NCBI GenBank assembly: GCA_030263275.1 | Contig: SZOR01000009.1 | Span: forward strand, 1 to 64,000 | Origin: DSNY01 sp016861185 | GTDB lineage: Bacteria > Pseudomonadota > Gammaproteobacteria > Burkholderiales > Burkholderiaceae_F | Direction of reading: 5' to 3' | DNA length: 64,000 bases | In this document: piece after piece, positions 34,312-42,541 of the stretch | How positions within the stretch are numbered: position 1 is the stretch's first letter | Layout: each line of letters begins with the position of its first letter | The notes under the pieces: model-generated | What the model saw: only the letters and a program-made list of their open reading frames with translations | What the model was told of the DNA's origin: nothing | Database searches by the model: none | Translations under genes and position numbers: made by a program

Positions 34312-35169
34312 ATGACCCCCGACGAATACTGCCAGCAGAAGGCGGCGGCCAGCGGCTCGAGCTTCTATTACAGCTTCCTGTTCCTGCCGCCCGAGCGCCG
34401 TCGCGCGATCACCGCGCTGTACGCGTACTGCCGCGAGATCGACGATGTCGTCGACGAAGTCAGCGACCCGGGGGTGGCGCAGGCCAAGCTCGCCTGGTGG
34501 GCCGGCGAGATCGACGCGCTGTACGCGGGCCGCCCCGGGCACCCGGTCACGCGCGCGCTGGCCCCGCACGTGGCGACCTTCGATCTGAAGCGCGAGCGGC
34601 TGCTGCAGGTGCTCGAAGGCATGCAGATGGACCTGCAGCAGACGCGTTACCTCGATTTCGCCGGGCTGCAGCGCTACTGTCATCTGGTCGCCGGCGTGGT
34701 CGGCGAACTGGCGGCCGGGATCTTCGGCGCCGCGCAGGAATCGACCTATGAGTACGCGCGCCAGCTCGGGCTCGCGCTGCAGTTGGTCAACATCGTTCGC
34801 GACGTCGGCGAAGACGCACGCCGCGGCCGCATCTACCTGCCGCTGGAGGATCTGCAGCGCTTCGGCGTACGCGCAGCCGATCTGCTCGCAGGCCGTTACG
34901 CGGAAGGTTTCGAGCCGCTGATGCGCTTCGAAGCCGAGCGTGCGCGCGGCTTCTACCGCGCCGCGCTCGCCGCGCTCGCGCCGGAAGAGCGCAAGGCGCA
35001 ACGGCCCGGGCTGATCATGGGCGCGATCTACGCGACGCTGCTCGACGAGATCGAACGCGAACGCTTCCGCGTGCTGCACCAGCGCATCGCGCTGACGCCC
35101 CTGCGCAAACTGTGGATCGCCTGGCGGACGTGGGTCTTTCCGCCGGCGATAGGCCGGCCGGGCGCGTGA
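34312..35169 (+). CDS. hpnD: Presqualene diphosphate synthase HpnD
   Basis: A 285-residue squalene/phytoene synthase-family protein. It joins two farnesyl diphosphates to presqualene diphosphate. Motifs: YCREIDDVVDE (first Asp-rich), QLVNIVRDVGEDARRGRIYLP (second), and the tail RIALTPLRKLWIAWRTW typical of HpnD. The ATG at 34312 stands three bases after the hpnC stop. Its stop overlaps the hpnE GTG by four bases (GTGA). Confidence 0.94.
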   Translation: MTPDEYCQQKAAASGSSFYYSFLFLPPERRRAITALYAYCREIDDVVDEVSDPGVAQAKLAWWAGEIDALYAGRPGHPVTRALAPHVATFDLKRERLLQVLEGMQMDLQQTRYLDFAGLQRYCHLVAGVVGELAAGIFGAAQESTYEYARQLGLALQLVNIVRDVGEDARRGRIYLPLEDLQRFGVRAADLLAGRYAEGFEPLMRFEAERARGFYRAALAALAPEERKAQRPGLIMGAIYATLLDEIERERFRVLHQRIALTPLRKLWIAWRTWVFPPAIGRPGA

Positions 35170-36509
35170 GCACGCGCGCCATCGTCGTCGGCGCCGGTTG
35201 GTCGGGCATCGCCGCGGCGCTCGCGCTGGTCGATGCCGGCGTGGACGTCGCACTGCTCGACGCCGCGCCGCAAGCCGGCGGGCGCGCGCGGCGGGTCGAA
35301 GTCGCGCTGGGCGATCGCCGTTATGCGCTCGACAACGGCCAGCATCTGCTGATCGGCGCGTACACGGAAACGCTGCGACTGATGCGGCGCGCGGGCGTCG
35401 ATCCGCGACGCGCGTTCGTGCGCGCGTCTTTCGCGCTGCGCTACCCGGACGGCTTTCTGCTGCGGGCTGCGCACTGGCCCGCGCCGCTGCATCTCGCCGC
35501 CGCGCTGGCGAGCGCGCGCGGCTGCACGCTCGGCGAGCGCATGGCGCTCGCGGTCTGGGTCGCGTCGATGCAGCGCATGCGCTGGCAGGTCGCGCCGGAT
35601 CGGCCTGCCATCGAAGTGTTCGAAGGCCATCCCGATCGGCTCGTCGAGCGCATCTGGCAGCCGCTGTGCGTCGCGGCGCTGAACGTGCGTCTGCAGCAGG
35701 CGTCGGCTGCGGTGTTTCTCGCGGTGCTGCGCGATTCGCTCGGCGCCGACGCGGCGGCGAGCGACCTGCTGCTGCCGCGCGGCGATCTGTCCGGGCTGCT
35801 GCCCGATGCGGCGATCGACGTGCTGCGGATCGGCGCCACGGTGCGCCTGCGAACGGCCGTCGTCGGACTGCGTCCGCCCGCAGCGCGCGGTTGGCGGGTC
35901 GAGACGCGCGGCGAGCCGCTCGCCGCCGACGCCGTCGTGCTGGCCTTGCCGCCGGCGCGCGCCGCGGACCTGCTGGCTTCGATCGAAGGCGCTCCATGCG
36001 CGGAGACGGTCGCACTGCTGCGCGCGATCGACACCGCGCCGATCGCGACCGTCTATCTGCGCTACGCGGAGCACGTGCGCATGCCCCACCCGGTCTATGC
36101 CCTGCGCGAGGATGCGGCGACCGAACGCTACGGTCAGTGGGTCTTCGATCGCGGCGTTCTCGAGGAAAACTGCGCCGGCGTGTTCGCGGTCGTCGTCAGC
36201 GCCAAGGGTCCGCATCTCGATCGCGATCGCCACGCCGTCGTCGCCGCCGTCGCCCGGCAGTTGACGGCCGACTTCGGCCTGCCCGCGCCGCTGGCGACAG
36301 CGATGCTGACCGAGAAACACGCGACGATCGTGCCCGCGCCTGGCCTGCAACGCCCGCCGGCGCGGCTCGACGCGCCGGGCCTTTATCTGGCAGGCGACGC
36401 CGCCGCGAGTCCCTACCCTTCGACGATCGAAGGTTCCGTGCGCGCTGGGCTCGCGGCTGCGGATGCGCTGCTGGCCGACTTCGGCCTGCCGCCGCGCGCT
36501 GCCCGGTGA
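35166..36509 (+). CDS. hpnE: Hydroxysqualene dehydroxylase HpnE
   Basis: A 447-residue flavoprotein of the amine-oxidase/phytoene-desaturase group, catalysing the last step to squalene. The N-terminal dinucleotide fold is IVVGAGWSGIAAALALVDAG, followed by the GGRARR turn and DNGQHLLIGAYTET; the C-terminal FAD segment is GLYLAGDAAASPYPSTIEGSVRAG (split here as LAGDAAA and STIEGSVRAG). I chose the GTG at 35166, which overlaps the hpnD stop; the frame continues upstream inside hpnD without a better start. Convergent with radA, with six bases between the stops. No squalene-hopene cyclase gene follows in this window. Confidence 0.93.
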   Translation: MSTRAIVVGAGWSGIAAALALVDAGVDVALLDAAPQAGGRARRVEVALGDRRYALDNGQHLLIGAYTETLRLMRRAGVDPRRAFVRASFALRYPDGFLLRAAHWPAPLHLAAALASARGCTLGERMALAVWVASMQRMRWQVAPDRPAIEVFEGHPDRLVERIWQPLCVAALNVRLQQASAAVFLAVLRDSLGADAAASDLLLPRGDLSGLLPDAAIDVLRIGATVRLRTAVVGLRPPAARGWRVETRGEPLAADAVVLALPPARAADLLASIEGAPCAETVALLRAIDTAPIATVYLRYAEHVRMPHPVYALREDAATERYGQWVFDRGVLEENCAGVFAVVVSAKGPHLDRDRHAVVAAVARQLTADFGLPAPLATAMLTEKHATIVPAPGLQRPPARLDAPGLYLAGDAAASPYPSTIEGSVRAGLAAADALLADFGLPPRAAR

Positions 36510-36515
36510 GCCAGC

Positions 36516-37871
36516 CTACGCGCGCAGCCGCGCGAGCGCGTGCTCGAGACGGTCGACGGCGACGATCTCCAGCCCTTCGATCGGTTGCTTCGGCGCGTTC
36601 GCCTTGGGCACGAGCGCCGTCGAGAAGCCGAGCTTGGCGGCCTCGCGCAGCCGCTCCTGACCGCGCGGCGCGGGGCGGATTTCGCCGGCCAGTCCCACTT
36701 CGCCGAACGCGACCCAGCCGCGCGGCAGCGGCTTGTTGCGGATCGACGAGACGATCGCCGCCAGCACCGCGAGATCGGCGGCCGGCTCCTGGATGCGCAC
36801 GCCGCCGACCGCATTGACGAAGACGTCCTGGTCGAAGGTCGCGACCCCCGCGTGCCGGTGCAGCACCGCGAGCAGCAACGCAAGCCGCTGCGGGTCGAGC
36901 CCGACCGAAAGCCGCCGAGGATTCGGCACGTGCGCGGTATCCACGAGCGCCTGGATCTCGACCAGCAGCGGCCGCGTGCCTTCCTGCGTGACCAGCACGC
37001 AGGAGCCGGGCACGGCGGCATCGTGCTGCGACAGAAACAGCGCCGACGGGTTGGACACGCCGCGCAGCCCGCGGTCGGTCATCGCAAAAACGCCCAGCTC
37101 GTTGACCGCGCCGTAGCGGTTCTTGATCGCGCGGATCAGCCGGAACGACGAGTGCGTGTCGCCCTCGAAATACAGCACCGTGTCGACCATGTGCTCGAGC
37201 ACGCGCGGGCCGGCGATCGCGCCCTCCTTCGTCACGTGACCGACCAGCACGATCGCGCTGCCCGACTGCTTGGCGAGCCGCGTCAGCTGCGCCGCGCATT
37301 CGCGCACCTGCGCGACCGACCCCGGCGCCGACTGCAGCTCGTTCGAGTACAGCGTCTGGATCGAATCGATCACCGCGACCTCGGGCTTCTCCTCGGCGAG
37401 CGTGGCGACGATGCGCTCGAGCCCGATCTCGGCGAGCAGCCGTACGTCGTGCCCTTCGATGCCGAGTCGGCGCGCGCGCAGCGCAACCTGCGCCGCCGAC
37501 TCCTCGCCGGAGACGTACAGCACGCGTTGGCGGCGCGCCATCGCGGCGAGCGCCTGCAGCAACAGCGTCGACTTGCCGATGCCCGGATCGCCGCCGATCA
37601 GGACCACGCCGCCTTCGACGAGCCCGCCGCCGAGCACGCGGTCGAACTCCTCGATGCCGGTCGATGCGCGCGGCAGCTCGCGCGCGTGCACCGAGCCGAG
37701 CGTCTGCACCGCGGCGCTCGGCGCCAGCCCCGCATAGCGGTTCGCCGAGGCGGCCTCGACGCGCGTTTCGGCCAAGGTGTTCCACGCACCGCAGGCCGGA
37801 CACTGGCCCTGCCATTTCGCGGACGTGCCGCCGCACTCGGAGCAGACGTACTGCGTCTTCGCCTTCGCCAA
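36516..37871 (-). CDS. radA: DNA repair protein RadA
   Basis: A 451-residue RecA-like branch-migration ATPase. It has the N-terminal C4 zinc finger (CSECGG and CPACG), Walker A GDPGIGKST, the RadA motif KNRYG (usually KNRFG), and a C-terminal Lon-protease-like domain with GWVAFGEVGLAGEIRP. The best start is a TTG at 37871, giving MAKAKTQYVC as in other RadA proteins. A GAGGT just upstream, inside the last codons of alr, is the ribosome site. The stop of alr lies one base before this TTG, so translation is probably coupled. An ATG 13 codons earlier is inside alr and unlikely. Confidence 0.96.
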   Translation of the reverse strand: MAKAKTQYVCSECGGTSAKWQGQCPACGAWNTLAETRVEAASANRYAGLAPSAAVQTLGSVHARELPRASTGIEEFDRVLGGGLVEGGVVLIGGDPGIGKSTLLLQALAAMARRQRVLYVSGEESAAQVALRARRLGIEGHDVRLLAEIGLERIVATLAEEKPEVAVIDSIQTLYSNELQSAPGSVAQVRECAAQLTRLAKQSGSAIVLVGHVTKEGAIAGPRVLEHMVDTVLYFEGDTHSSFRLIRAIKNRYGAVNELGVFAMTDRGLRGVSNPSALFLSQHDAAVPGSCVLVTQEGTRPLLVEIQALVDTAHVPNPRRLSVGLDPQRLALLLAVLHRHAGVATFDQDVFVNAVGGVRIQEPAADLAVLAAIVSSIRNKPLPRGWVAFGEVGLAGEIRPAPRGQERLREAAKLGFSTALVPKANAPKQPIEGLEIVAVDRLEHALARLRA

Positions 37872-37872
37872 G

Positions 37873-38958
37873 TCAGACCTCGACCACCGGGACGCGCTGC
37901 GCCAGCGCACACAGCAACTGGTAGCCGACCGTGCCGGCGGCGGAGGCCACCTCGTCGACCGGAACCCGCGACCCCCACAGCTCGACCTCGGAGCCCACCC
38001 GCGCGGCGGGCAAGTCGGTCAGATCGACGCACAGCATGTCCATCGACACGCGGCCGACCGTGCCCACGCGCACCCCGTCGACCGCGACCGGCGTTCCGTT
38101 CGGCGCGTGCCGCGGGTAGCCGTCCGCATAGCCGCAGGCGACCACGCCGCTCCGCATCGGACGCGGCGCGACGAAGTGCGAGCCGTAGCCGACCGCATCG
38201 CCGGCTTGGAGCTGCTGAACGCCGATCAGCCGCGAACGCAGGGTCATCGCCGCGCGCAGGCCGAGGCTCGCTGCGCTGACCGTGGCGTCGGGCGTGGCGC
38301 CGTACAGCGCGATGCCGGGACGAACGGCGTCGCCGCCGATCGACGGCTGCAGGAACAGCGCGGCCGAGTTGGCGAGGCAGCGTTCGCCGCGCCAGCTTTC
38401 CGCCAACGCCTCGAACGCGCGCAACTGCTCGGCCGGTGCGGCGCGACCGAAGCGCGCGTCGTCGCGCTCGGCGTTCGCGAAATGCGTCATCAGCGAAACG
38501 ACGCGCACGTGCGGCAGTGCTTCGAGCCGGGCCAAAGCCCGCGGCGTATCGGCGGCACCGAACCCCAACCGATTCATTCCCGTATTCAGTTTCAGGTACA
38601 CGTCGATCGGCTGCGCGGGGCGATGGCGTTCGAGCATCTCGATCTGCTCGAAGCCGTGCACGACCGCCGTGAGCCGCAGCGCGTCGACCAGCGCCAGGTC
38701 AGCCGGTTCGAAGATACCTTCGAGCAGCAGGATCGGCTTGCGCCAGCCGGCGTCGCGCGCCCGCTGCGCTTCGGCCAGATCGAGCAGACCGAGCCCATCG
38801 GCGTCCGCGAACGCGCGGACCGCGCGCTCGATGCCGTGGCCATAAGCGTTTGCCTTGACGATGGCCCAGACCCTGCGACGCCCGGCGCGCGCGCGCGCCT
38901 GCGCGAGGTTGTGCCGCATCGCGGCGAGGTCGATCGTTGCGAGGATCGGTCGGGGCAT
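37873..38958 (-). CDS. alr: Alanine racemase
   Basis: A 361-residue PLP enzyme that makes D-alanine for the cell wall. The PLP lysine is in VWAIVKANAYGHG near residue 37. The later blocks HFANAE, RPGIALYGATP and VSMDMLCVDLTD are family signatures; the catalytic tyrosine lies in the VGYGSHFVA region. The start ATG at 38958 (MPRPILATIDLAAMRHNL) is the usual one, though the frame is open upstream. It precedes radA by one base, an alr-radA pairing often seen in this class. Divergent from lplT, 139 bases away. Confidence 0.97.
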   Translation of the reverse strand: MPRPILATIDLAAMRHNLAQARARAGRRRVWAIVKANAYGHGIERAVRAFADADGLGLLDLAEAQRARDAGWRKPILLLEGIFEPADLALVDALRLTAVVHGFEQIEMLERHRPAQPIDVYLKLNTGMNRLGFGAADTPRALARLEALPHVRVVSLMTHFANAERDDARFGRAAPAEQLRAFEALAESWRGERCLANSAALFLQPSIGGDAVRPGIALYGATPDATVSAASLGLRAAMTLRSRLIGVQQLQAGDAVGYGSHFVAPRPMRSGVVACGYADGYPRHAPNGTPVAVDGVRVGTVGRVSMDMLCVDLTDLPAARVGSEVELWGSRVPVDEVASAAGTVGYQLLCALAQRVPVVEV

Positions 38959-39097
38959 CGGCGGGCTGCAGGGCGTGCGGCGGCAAGGATAAACGCAGCG
39001 TCCCTGCTCCACTGCGCGCTTGCCGCGCAACCTGCGTGTTATAAGACGCCGCCTCGACGACCGTGCCCAGCGCACCGATGCCTGCCGACGACCAGCG

Positions 39098-40417
39098 ATG
39101 AACCGCGGCTTCTACACGATCATGGCCGCGCAGTTCTTTTCATCGCTGGCCGACAACGCGTTGCTGATCGCCGCGATCGCGCTGCTGCGCGACATCCACG
39201 CGCCCGAGTGGATGACGCCGATGCTCAAGCTGTTCTTCTTCATCTCGTACGTCGCGCTCGCGGCCTTCGTCGGTGCCTTCGCCGATTCGATGCCGAAGGG
39301 GCGCGTGATGTTCGTCACGAACACGGTCAAGATCGGCGGCTGCCTGCTGATGTTCTTCGGCGTACATCCGCTGCTCGCGTACGCGGTCGTCGGGCTGGGC
39401 GCCGCCGCGTATTCCCCCGCCAAGTACGGCATCCTGACCGAGCTGCTGCCACCGGAGAAGCTCGTCATCGCCAACGGCTGGATCGAAGGGCTGACGGTCG
39501 CTTCGATCATCCTGGGCTTCGTGGCCGGCGGCGTGCTCGTTTCGCCGAAGGTCGCCGCTGCGCTGCTCGCGTTCGATGTGCCGCTGATCGACACGGGCGT
39601 GGACCGCCCCGGCGAGGCGGCGATCGCGGTGATCGCCGGCATCTACGCGATCGCCGCGGGGGTCAACCTGTGGATCCCCGACACCGGCGCGCGCTATCCG
39701 CGCCAGGAGCGCGCGGTGCTGCGGCTGCTCGCCGACTTCGGCCATTGCGTCGGCACGCTGTGGCGCGACAAGCTCGGTCAGATTTCGCTGGCGGTCACCA
39801 CGCTGTTCTGGGGCGCCGGCGCGACGCTGCAGTTCATCATCCTGAAGTGGTGCGAGCAGGTGCTCGGCATGACGTTGTCGCAGGGCGCGATCATGCAGGC
39901 CGTGGTCGCTATCGGCATCGCGATCGGCTCGGTGTGGGCGGCGGCGCGGGTCTCGCTGAAGCGTTCGCTGTCGGTGCTGCCGGTTGGCGTGGCGATGGGG
40001 CTGCTGGTGGCGGCGATGGCCTTCGTCGACTTCGGCGCGCTGCCTGCCGGCGGGCTCGCGCTCGGCGCGCTGAAGATCTCGTGGGCGGCGCTGCTCGCGT
40101 CGCTGCTGATGATCGCGGTCGGCGCGCTGGCCGGCTATTTCGTCGTGCCGATGAACGCGCTGCTGCAGCACCGCGGCTACGTGCTGCTGTCGGCCGGGCA
40201 CTCGATCGCCGTACAGAACTTCAACGAGAACCTCAGCATCCTCGTGATGCTGTCGGTGTACGCGGCCCTGATCTGGTTGAACCTCGCGATCACGACGATC
40301 ATCGTGCTGTTCGGGCTGTTCGTCGCCGGCACGATGTTCGTGGTGATCCTGCGCCACCGCTACAACCAGCGGCAATTCGACTCGGAATCGCTGATCGGCC
40401 AGCCGCGGCGCGCGTGA
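39098..40417 (+). CDS. lplT: Lysophospholipid transporter LplT
   Basis: A 439-residue MFS membrane protein with about 12 hydrophobic helices. Its N-terminus MNRGFYTIMAAQFFSSLADNALLIAAIALL and the stretch PAKYGILTELLPPEKLVIANGWIEG (read as PAKYGILTELLP and IANGWIEG) are typical of LplT, which flips lysophospholipids inward across the inner membrane for re-acylation. In enterobacteria it sits next to the acyltransferase gene aas; none is visible here. The ATG at 39098 has the right family start; the preceding sequence gives no strong ribosome site. Convergent with the glycosylase gene. Confidence 0.93.
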   Translation: MNRGFYTIMAAQFFSSLADNALLIAAIALLRDIHAPEWMTPMLKLFFFISYVALAAFVGAFADSMPKGRVMFVTNTVKIGGCLLMFFGVHPLLAYAVVGLGAAAYSPAKYGILTELLPPEKLVIANGWIEGLTVASIILGFVAGGVLVSPKVAAALLAFDVPLIDTGVDRPGEAAIAVIAGIYAIAAGVNLWIPDTGARYPRQERAVLRLLADFGHCVGTLWRDKLGQISLAVTTLFWGAGATLQFIILKWCEQVLGMTLSQGAIMQAVVAIGIAIGSVWAAARVSLKRSLSVLPVGVAMGLLVAAMAFVDFGALPAGGLALGALKISWAALLASLLMIAVGALAGYFVVPMNALLQHRGYVLLSAGHSIAVQNFNENLSILVMLSVYAALIWLNLAITTIIVLFGLFVAGTMFVVILRHRYNQRQFDSESLIGQPRRA

Positions 40418-40433
40418 GCGCGCGGGCCGTGCG

Positions 40434-41300
40434 TCAGCCGGCCAATGCCGCCCGCGCGTAGACTTCGCGCGCGAAACACAGGTCGGTCCACGACTTCGCC
40501 TTGTCGGCGAGGTTGCGCAGCAGATACGCGGGGTGATAGGTCACGACGACGGGGACCGCCAGTTCGTCGACGACGATCGTGTGAACGCGTCCGCGCAGGC
40601 TGGCGATCGTCGCGTCGGTGGCGAGCAGCGCCTGGGCGGCCACGCGCCCCATCACGACGACCAGCGCCGGACGGATCAGCGCGATCTGGCGTCGCAAGTA
40701 AGGCTCGCACGCGGCCGCTTCGGCGGGTTCCGGGTTGCGGTTGCCGGGTGGCCTGCACTTCAGCACGTTGGCGATGTAGACGCTCGAGTCGGTTTCGCCC
40801 TGCCGCGACAGACCGATCGACGCGAGCATGTTGTCGAGCAGCCTGCCCGCCTGTCCGACGAAAGGCTCGCCGCGCGCATCCTCCTCCGCCCCCGGGGCCT
40901 CGCCGACGATCATCCAGCGCGCGGCGCGGTGGCCGACTCCGAAGACGGTCTGCGTGCGCGTCTTGCACAGCGGGCAGGCGACGCAAGCCGCGACCGACTT
41001 CTGCAGCTCGCTCCAGTCCATCCGCGCGATCGCGACGGCGCGCGCATCGCCGGCCGCCGGAAGCTGCACCCGCAGCCCCGCCGGCAGTGCAATCGGCAGC
41101 GCCGGACGCGGGGTCGCACCCCGCGCCGTCCCTTCGACAGGCCGCGTCCCGAGCTCGTCGAGAGACTCGGAGCGGACGGCGCCCGGCGCAGGCGCGATTC
41201 CGGTCGCTGCGTCGGCGGGCGCGTGCGCGTTGCGCTCGACCCACAGCGGTCCGAGGTCCATCGCCTGCCAGAGCCGAGCGCGCCGCGGATCGAGACTCAT
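40434..41300 (-). CDS. Uracil-DNA glycosylase, family 4
   Basis: A 288-residue iron-sulfur uracil-DNA glycosylase that starts base excision of uracil from DNA. The core starts at about residue 95. Cluster cysteines are Cys106 and Cys109 (ACVACPLC) and two later ones (KCRPPGNRNP, ACEPYL). The catalytic GEAPGAEED and the HPAYLLRN block are both present. Residues 20-90 are a low-complexity linker, part of which (SLDELGTRPVEGTA) is encoded by a sequence like the genome's CCCTTCGACAGGC repeat. The ATG at 41300 was chosen; a GTG three codons earlier overlaps the rimI stop. It ends the tsaB-rimI-udg operon. Confidence 0.94.
   Translation of the reverse strand: MSLDPRRARLWQAMDLGPLWVERNAHAPADAATGIAPAPGAVRSESLDELGTRPVEGTARGATPRPALPIALPAGLRVQLPAAGDARAVAIARMDWSELQKSVAACVACPLCKTRTQTVFGVGHRAARWMIVGEAPGAEEDARGEPFVGQAGRLLDNMLASIGLSRQGETDSSVYIANVLKCRPPGNRNPEPAEAAACEPYLRRQIALIRPALVVVMGRVAAQALLATDATIASLRGRVHTIVVDELAVPVVVTYHPAYLLRNLADKAKSWTDLCFAREVYARAALAG
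41127..41175. repeat. Short dispersed-repeat-like sequence inside the glycosylase linker
   Basis: The plus strand contains CCCTTCGACAGGC (41130-41142), then GAGCTCGTCGAGAGACTC (41151-41168). The first block matches the purL-upstream copy at one mismatch; the whole resembles widespread short proteobacterial repeats. It lies in frame within a variable linker, so it seems to have been absorbed without damage. Confidence 0.45.
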
Positions 41301-41305
41301 CGGGC

Positions 41306-41773
41306 TCACAACGCGATCCGCATCACCAGCGCGTCCTCGCGCCCGCCGTGCGACGGGTAGTAGCCGCGCCGCACGCCGATCCGCTCGAAGCCGTAACGTG
41401 CGTACAGCCGCTGCGCCGGCAGATTGCTCGGCCGCACCTCCAGCAGCATCGTGCGCGCGCCGTGATCGCGCGCGCGCTGCGCCATCCATTCGAGCATGCG
41501 CCAGCCGAAGCCGTAGCGCTGGTACGGCCGCGCCACGCTCAGGTTCAGCAGATGCGCCTCGTCGAGCGCCAGCATCACCACCGCGTAGCCGATCAGCGCG
41601 CCGCTCGCGTCGCGCAGCACCCACGCGCTGTAGCCGGCTGCGAGCGCGTCCTGGAAATTGCCGCGCGTCCACGGGAACGGATAGATCTCGCGCTCGATCG
41701 CGACGATTTCGTCGAGATCCCGCATCAGCATCGGCTCGAAGCGCTCTTCGGCCGGCCGGACGACCGCGCTCAT
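41306..41773 (-). CDS. rimI: Ribosomal protein S18-alanine N-acetyltransferase
   Basis: A 155-residue GNAT acetyltransferase that modifies the N-terminus of ribosomal protein S18. It has the RimI hallmarks EREIYPFPWTRGNFQDAL near the start, NLSVARPYQRYGFGWRML (the acetyl-CoA loop, here RPYQRYGFG), and EVRPSNLPAQRLYARYGFERIGVRRGYY at the end (pieces EVRPSN and RLYARYGFE). The ATG at 41773 overlaps the tsaB stop by four bases. Downstream, the glycosylase starts six bases beyond its stop. tsaB-rimI pairing is usual across bacteria. Confidence 0.96.
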   Translation of the reverse strand: MSAVVRPAEERFEPMLMRDLDEIVAIEREIYPFPWTRGNFQDALAAGYSAWVLRDASGALIGYAVVMLALDEAHLLNLSVARPYQRYGFGWRMLEWMAQRARDHGARTMLLEVRPSNLPAQRLYARYGFERIGVRRGYYPSHGGREDALVMRIAL

Positions 41774-42486
41774 GTCGCCGCCTGCGCCGCGCGCCGCTCG
41801 TCGACGGTCAAGGCCACGCGGTCGCGCACGTACAGCGGCGCCGCCTCGTGCGGCGCCACGGTCCGCCCGGCGCGCCACGCCTCGAGCGCAAGCGCGGCGA
41901 TCGGCGCGGCGCTCGCGCGCAGCGCGGGCAGCCGTTCCCAGCTTGCGACATGGCCGGCGAGCTCCGGAAAAGCGTCCAGCGCATCGCCGGCGACCACGTC
42001 GGGCCACCAGCGATCGATCAGCGCGCCCAGTTCGGCGGCCGCGCCGAGCGCGGGCGGCGCCAGTTCGACGCACGCGCCGTCGCGCCGCTCGTAGACGGCC
42101 CAGTAGGCTTCGCGCATCCGCGCGTCGACGGCCGCGACCACCCGCCGCGCCGCGGATCGGCCGTCGCAGGCCCGGCGCGCGAGCGCAGCCAGGTTGCCGA
42201 CCGGAATCACCCGCTTGCCCGCGCCCCACGCCAGCCCTTGCGCGACGCTGCAGGCGATGCGCAGCCCGGTGAACGATCCGGGGCCGGCGCCGAAGGCGAT
42301 CGCGTCGCAATCGGCAAGCCGCAGGCCGCGCTGCGCGAGCAGCGCATCGATCATCGGCAGCAGACGCTCGGAGTGCGCGTGGCCGACGGTTTCGCTCGAC
42401 TCGACGATCTCGCCGCCGATCGCAAGCGCGACCGAACAGACGTCGGTCGCGGTATCGAAGGCGAGGAGGATCGGCGCGTTCGTCAC
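41770..42486 (-). CDS. tsaB: tRNA t6A biosynthesis protein TsaB
   Basis: A 238-residue ASKHA-fold protein, partner of TsaD in adding threonylcarbamoyl to A37 of ANN-decoding tRNAs. Visible marks: LLAFDTATDVCSVAL at the N-terminus, HSERLLPMID, and AFGAGPGSFTGLRIACSVAQGLA (as GPGSFTGLRI). TsaB is enzymatically inactive and acts as a scaffold. It starts the tsaB-rimI-glycosylase operon, 56 bases after the DUF1501 gene on the same strand. Confidence 0.96.
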   Translation of the reverse strand: MTNAPILLAFDTATDVCSVALAIGGEIVESSETVGHAHSERLLPMIDALLAQRGLRLADCDAIAFGAGPGSFTGLRIACSVAQGLAWGAGKRVIPVGNLAALARRACDGRSAARRVVAAVDARMREAYWAVYERRDGACVELAPPALGAAAELGALIDRWWPDVVAGDALDAFPELAGHVASWERLPALRASAAPIAALALEAWRAGRTVAPHEAAPLYVRDRVALTVDERRAAQAAT

Positions 42487-42541
42487 GGACAGGCGCGGCG
42501 CGCGTACTGCGCGCCGGCGCGCCGGATTCTATCCGGCGGCT

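Noticed and set aside
37872..37910. ATG start for radA at 37910
   Set aside because: It would lie inside alr and add residues absent from other RadA proteins; the TTG at 37871 with GAGGT upstream fits better.
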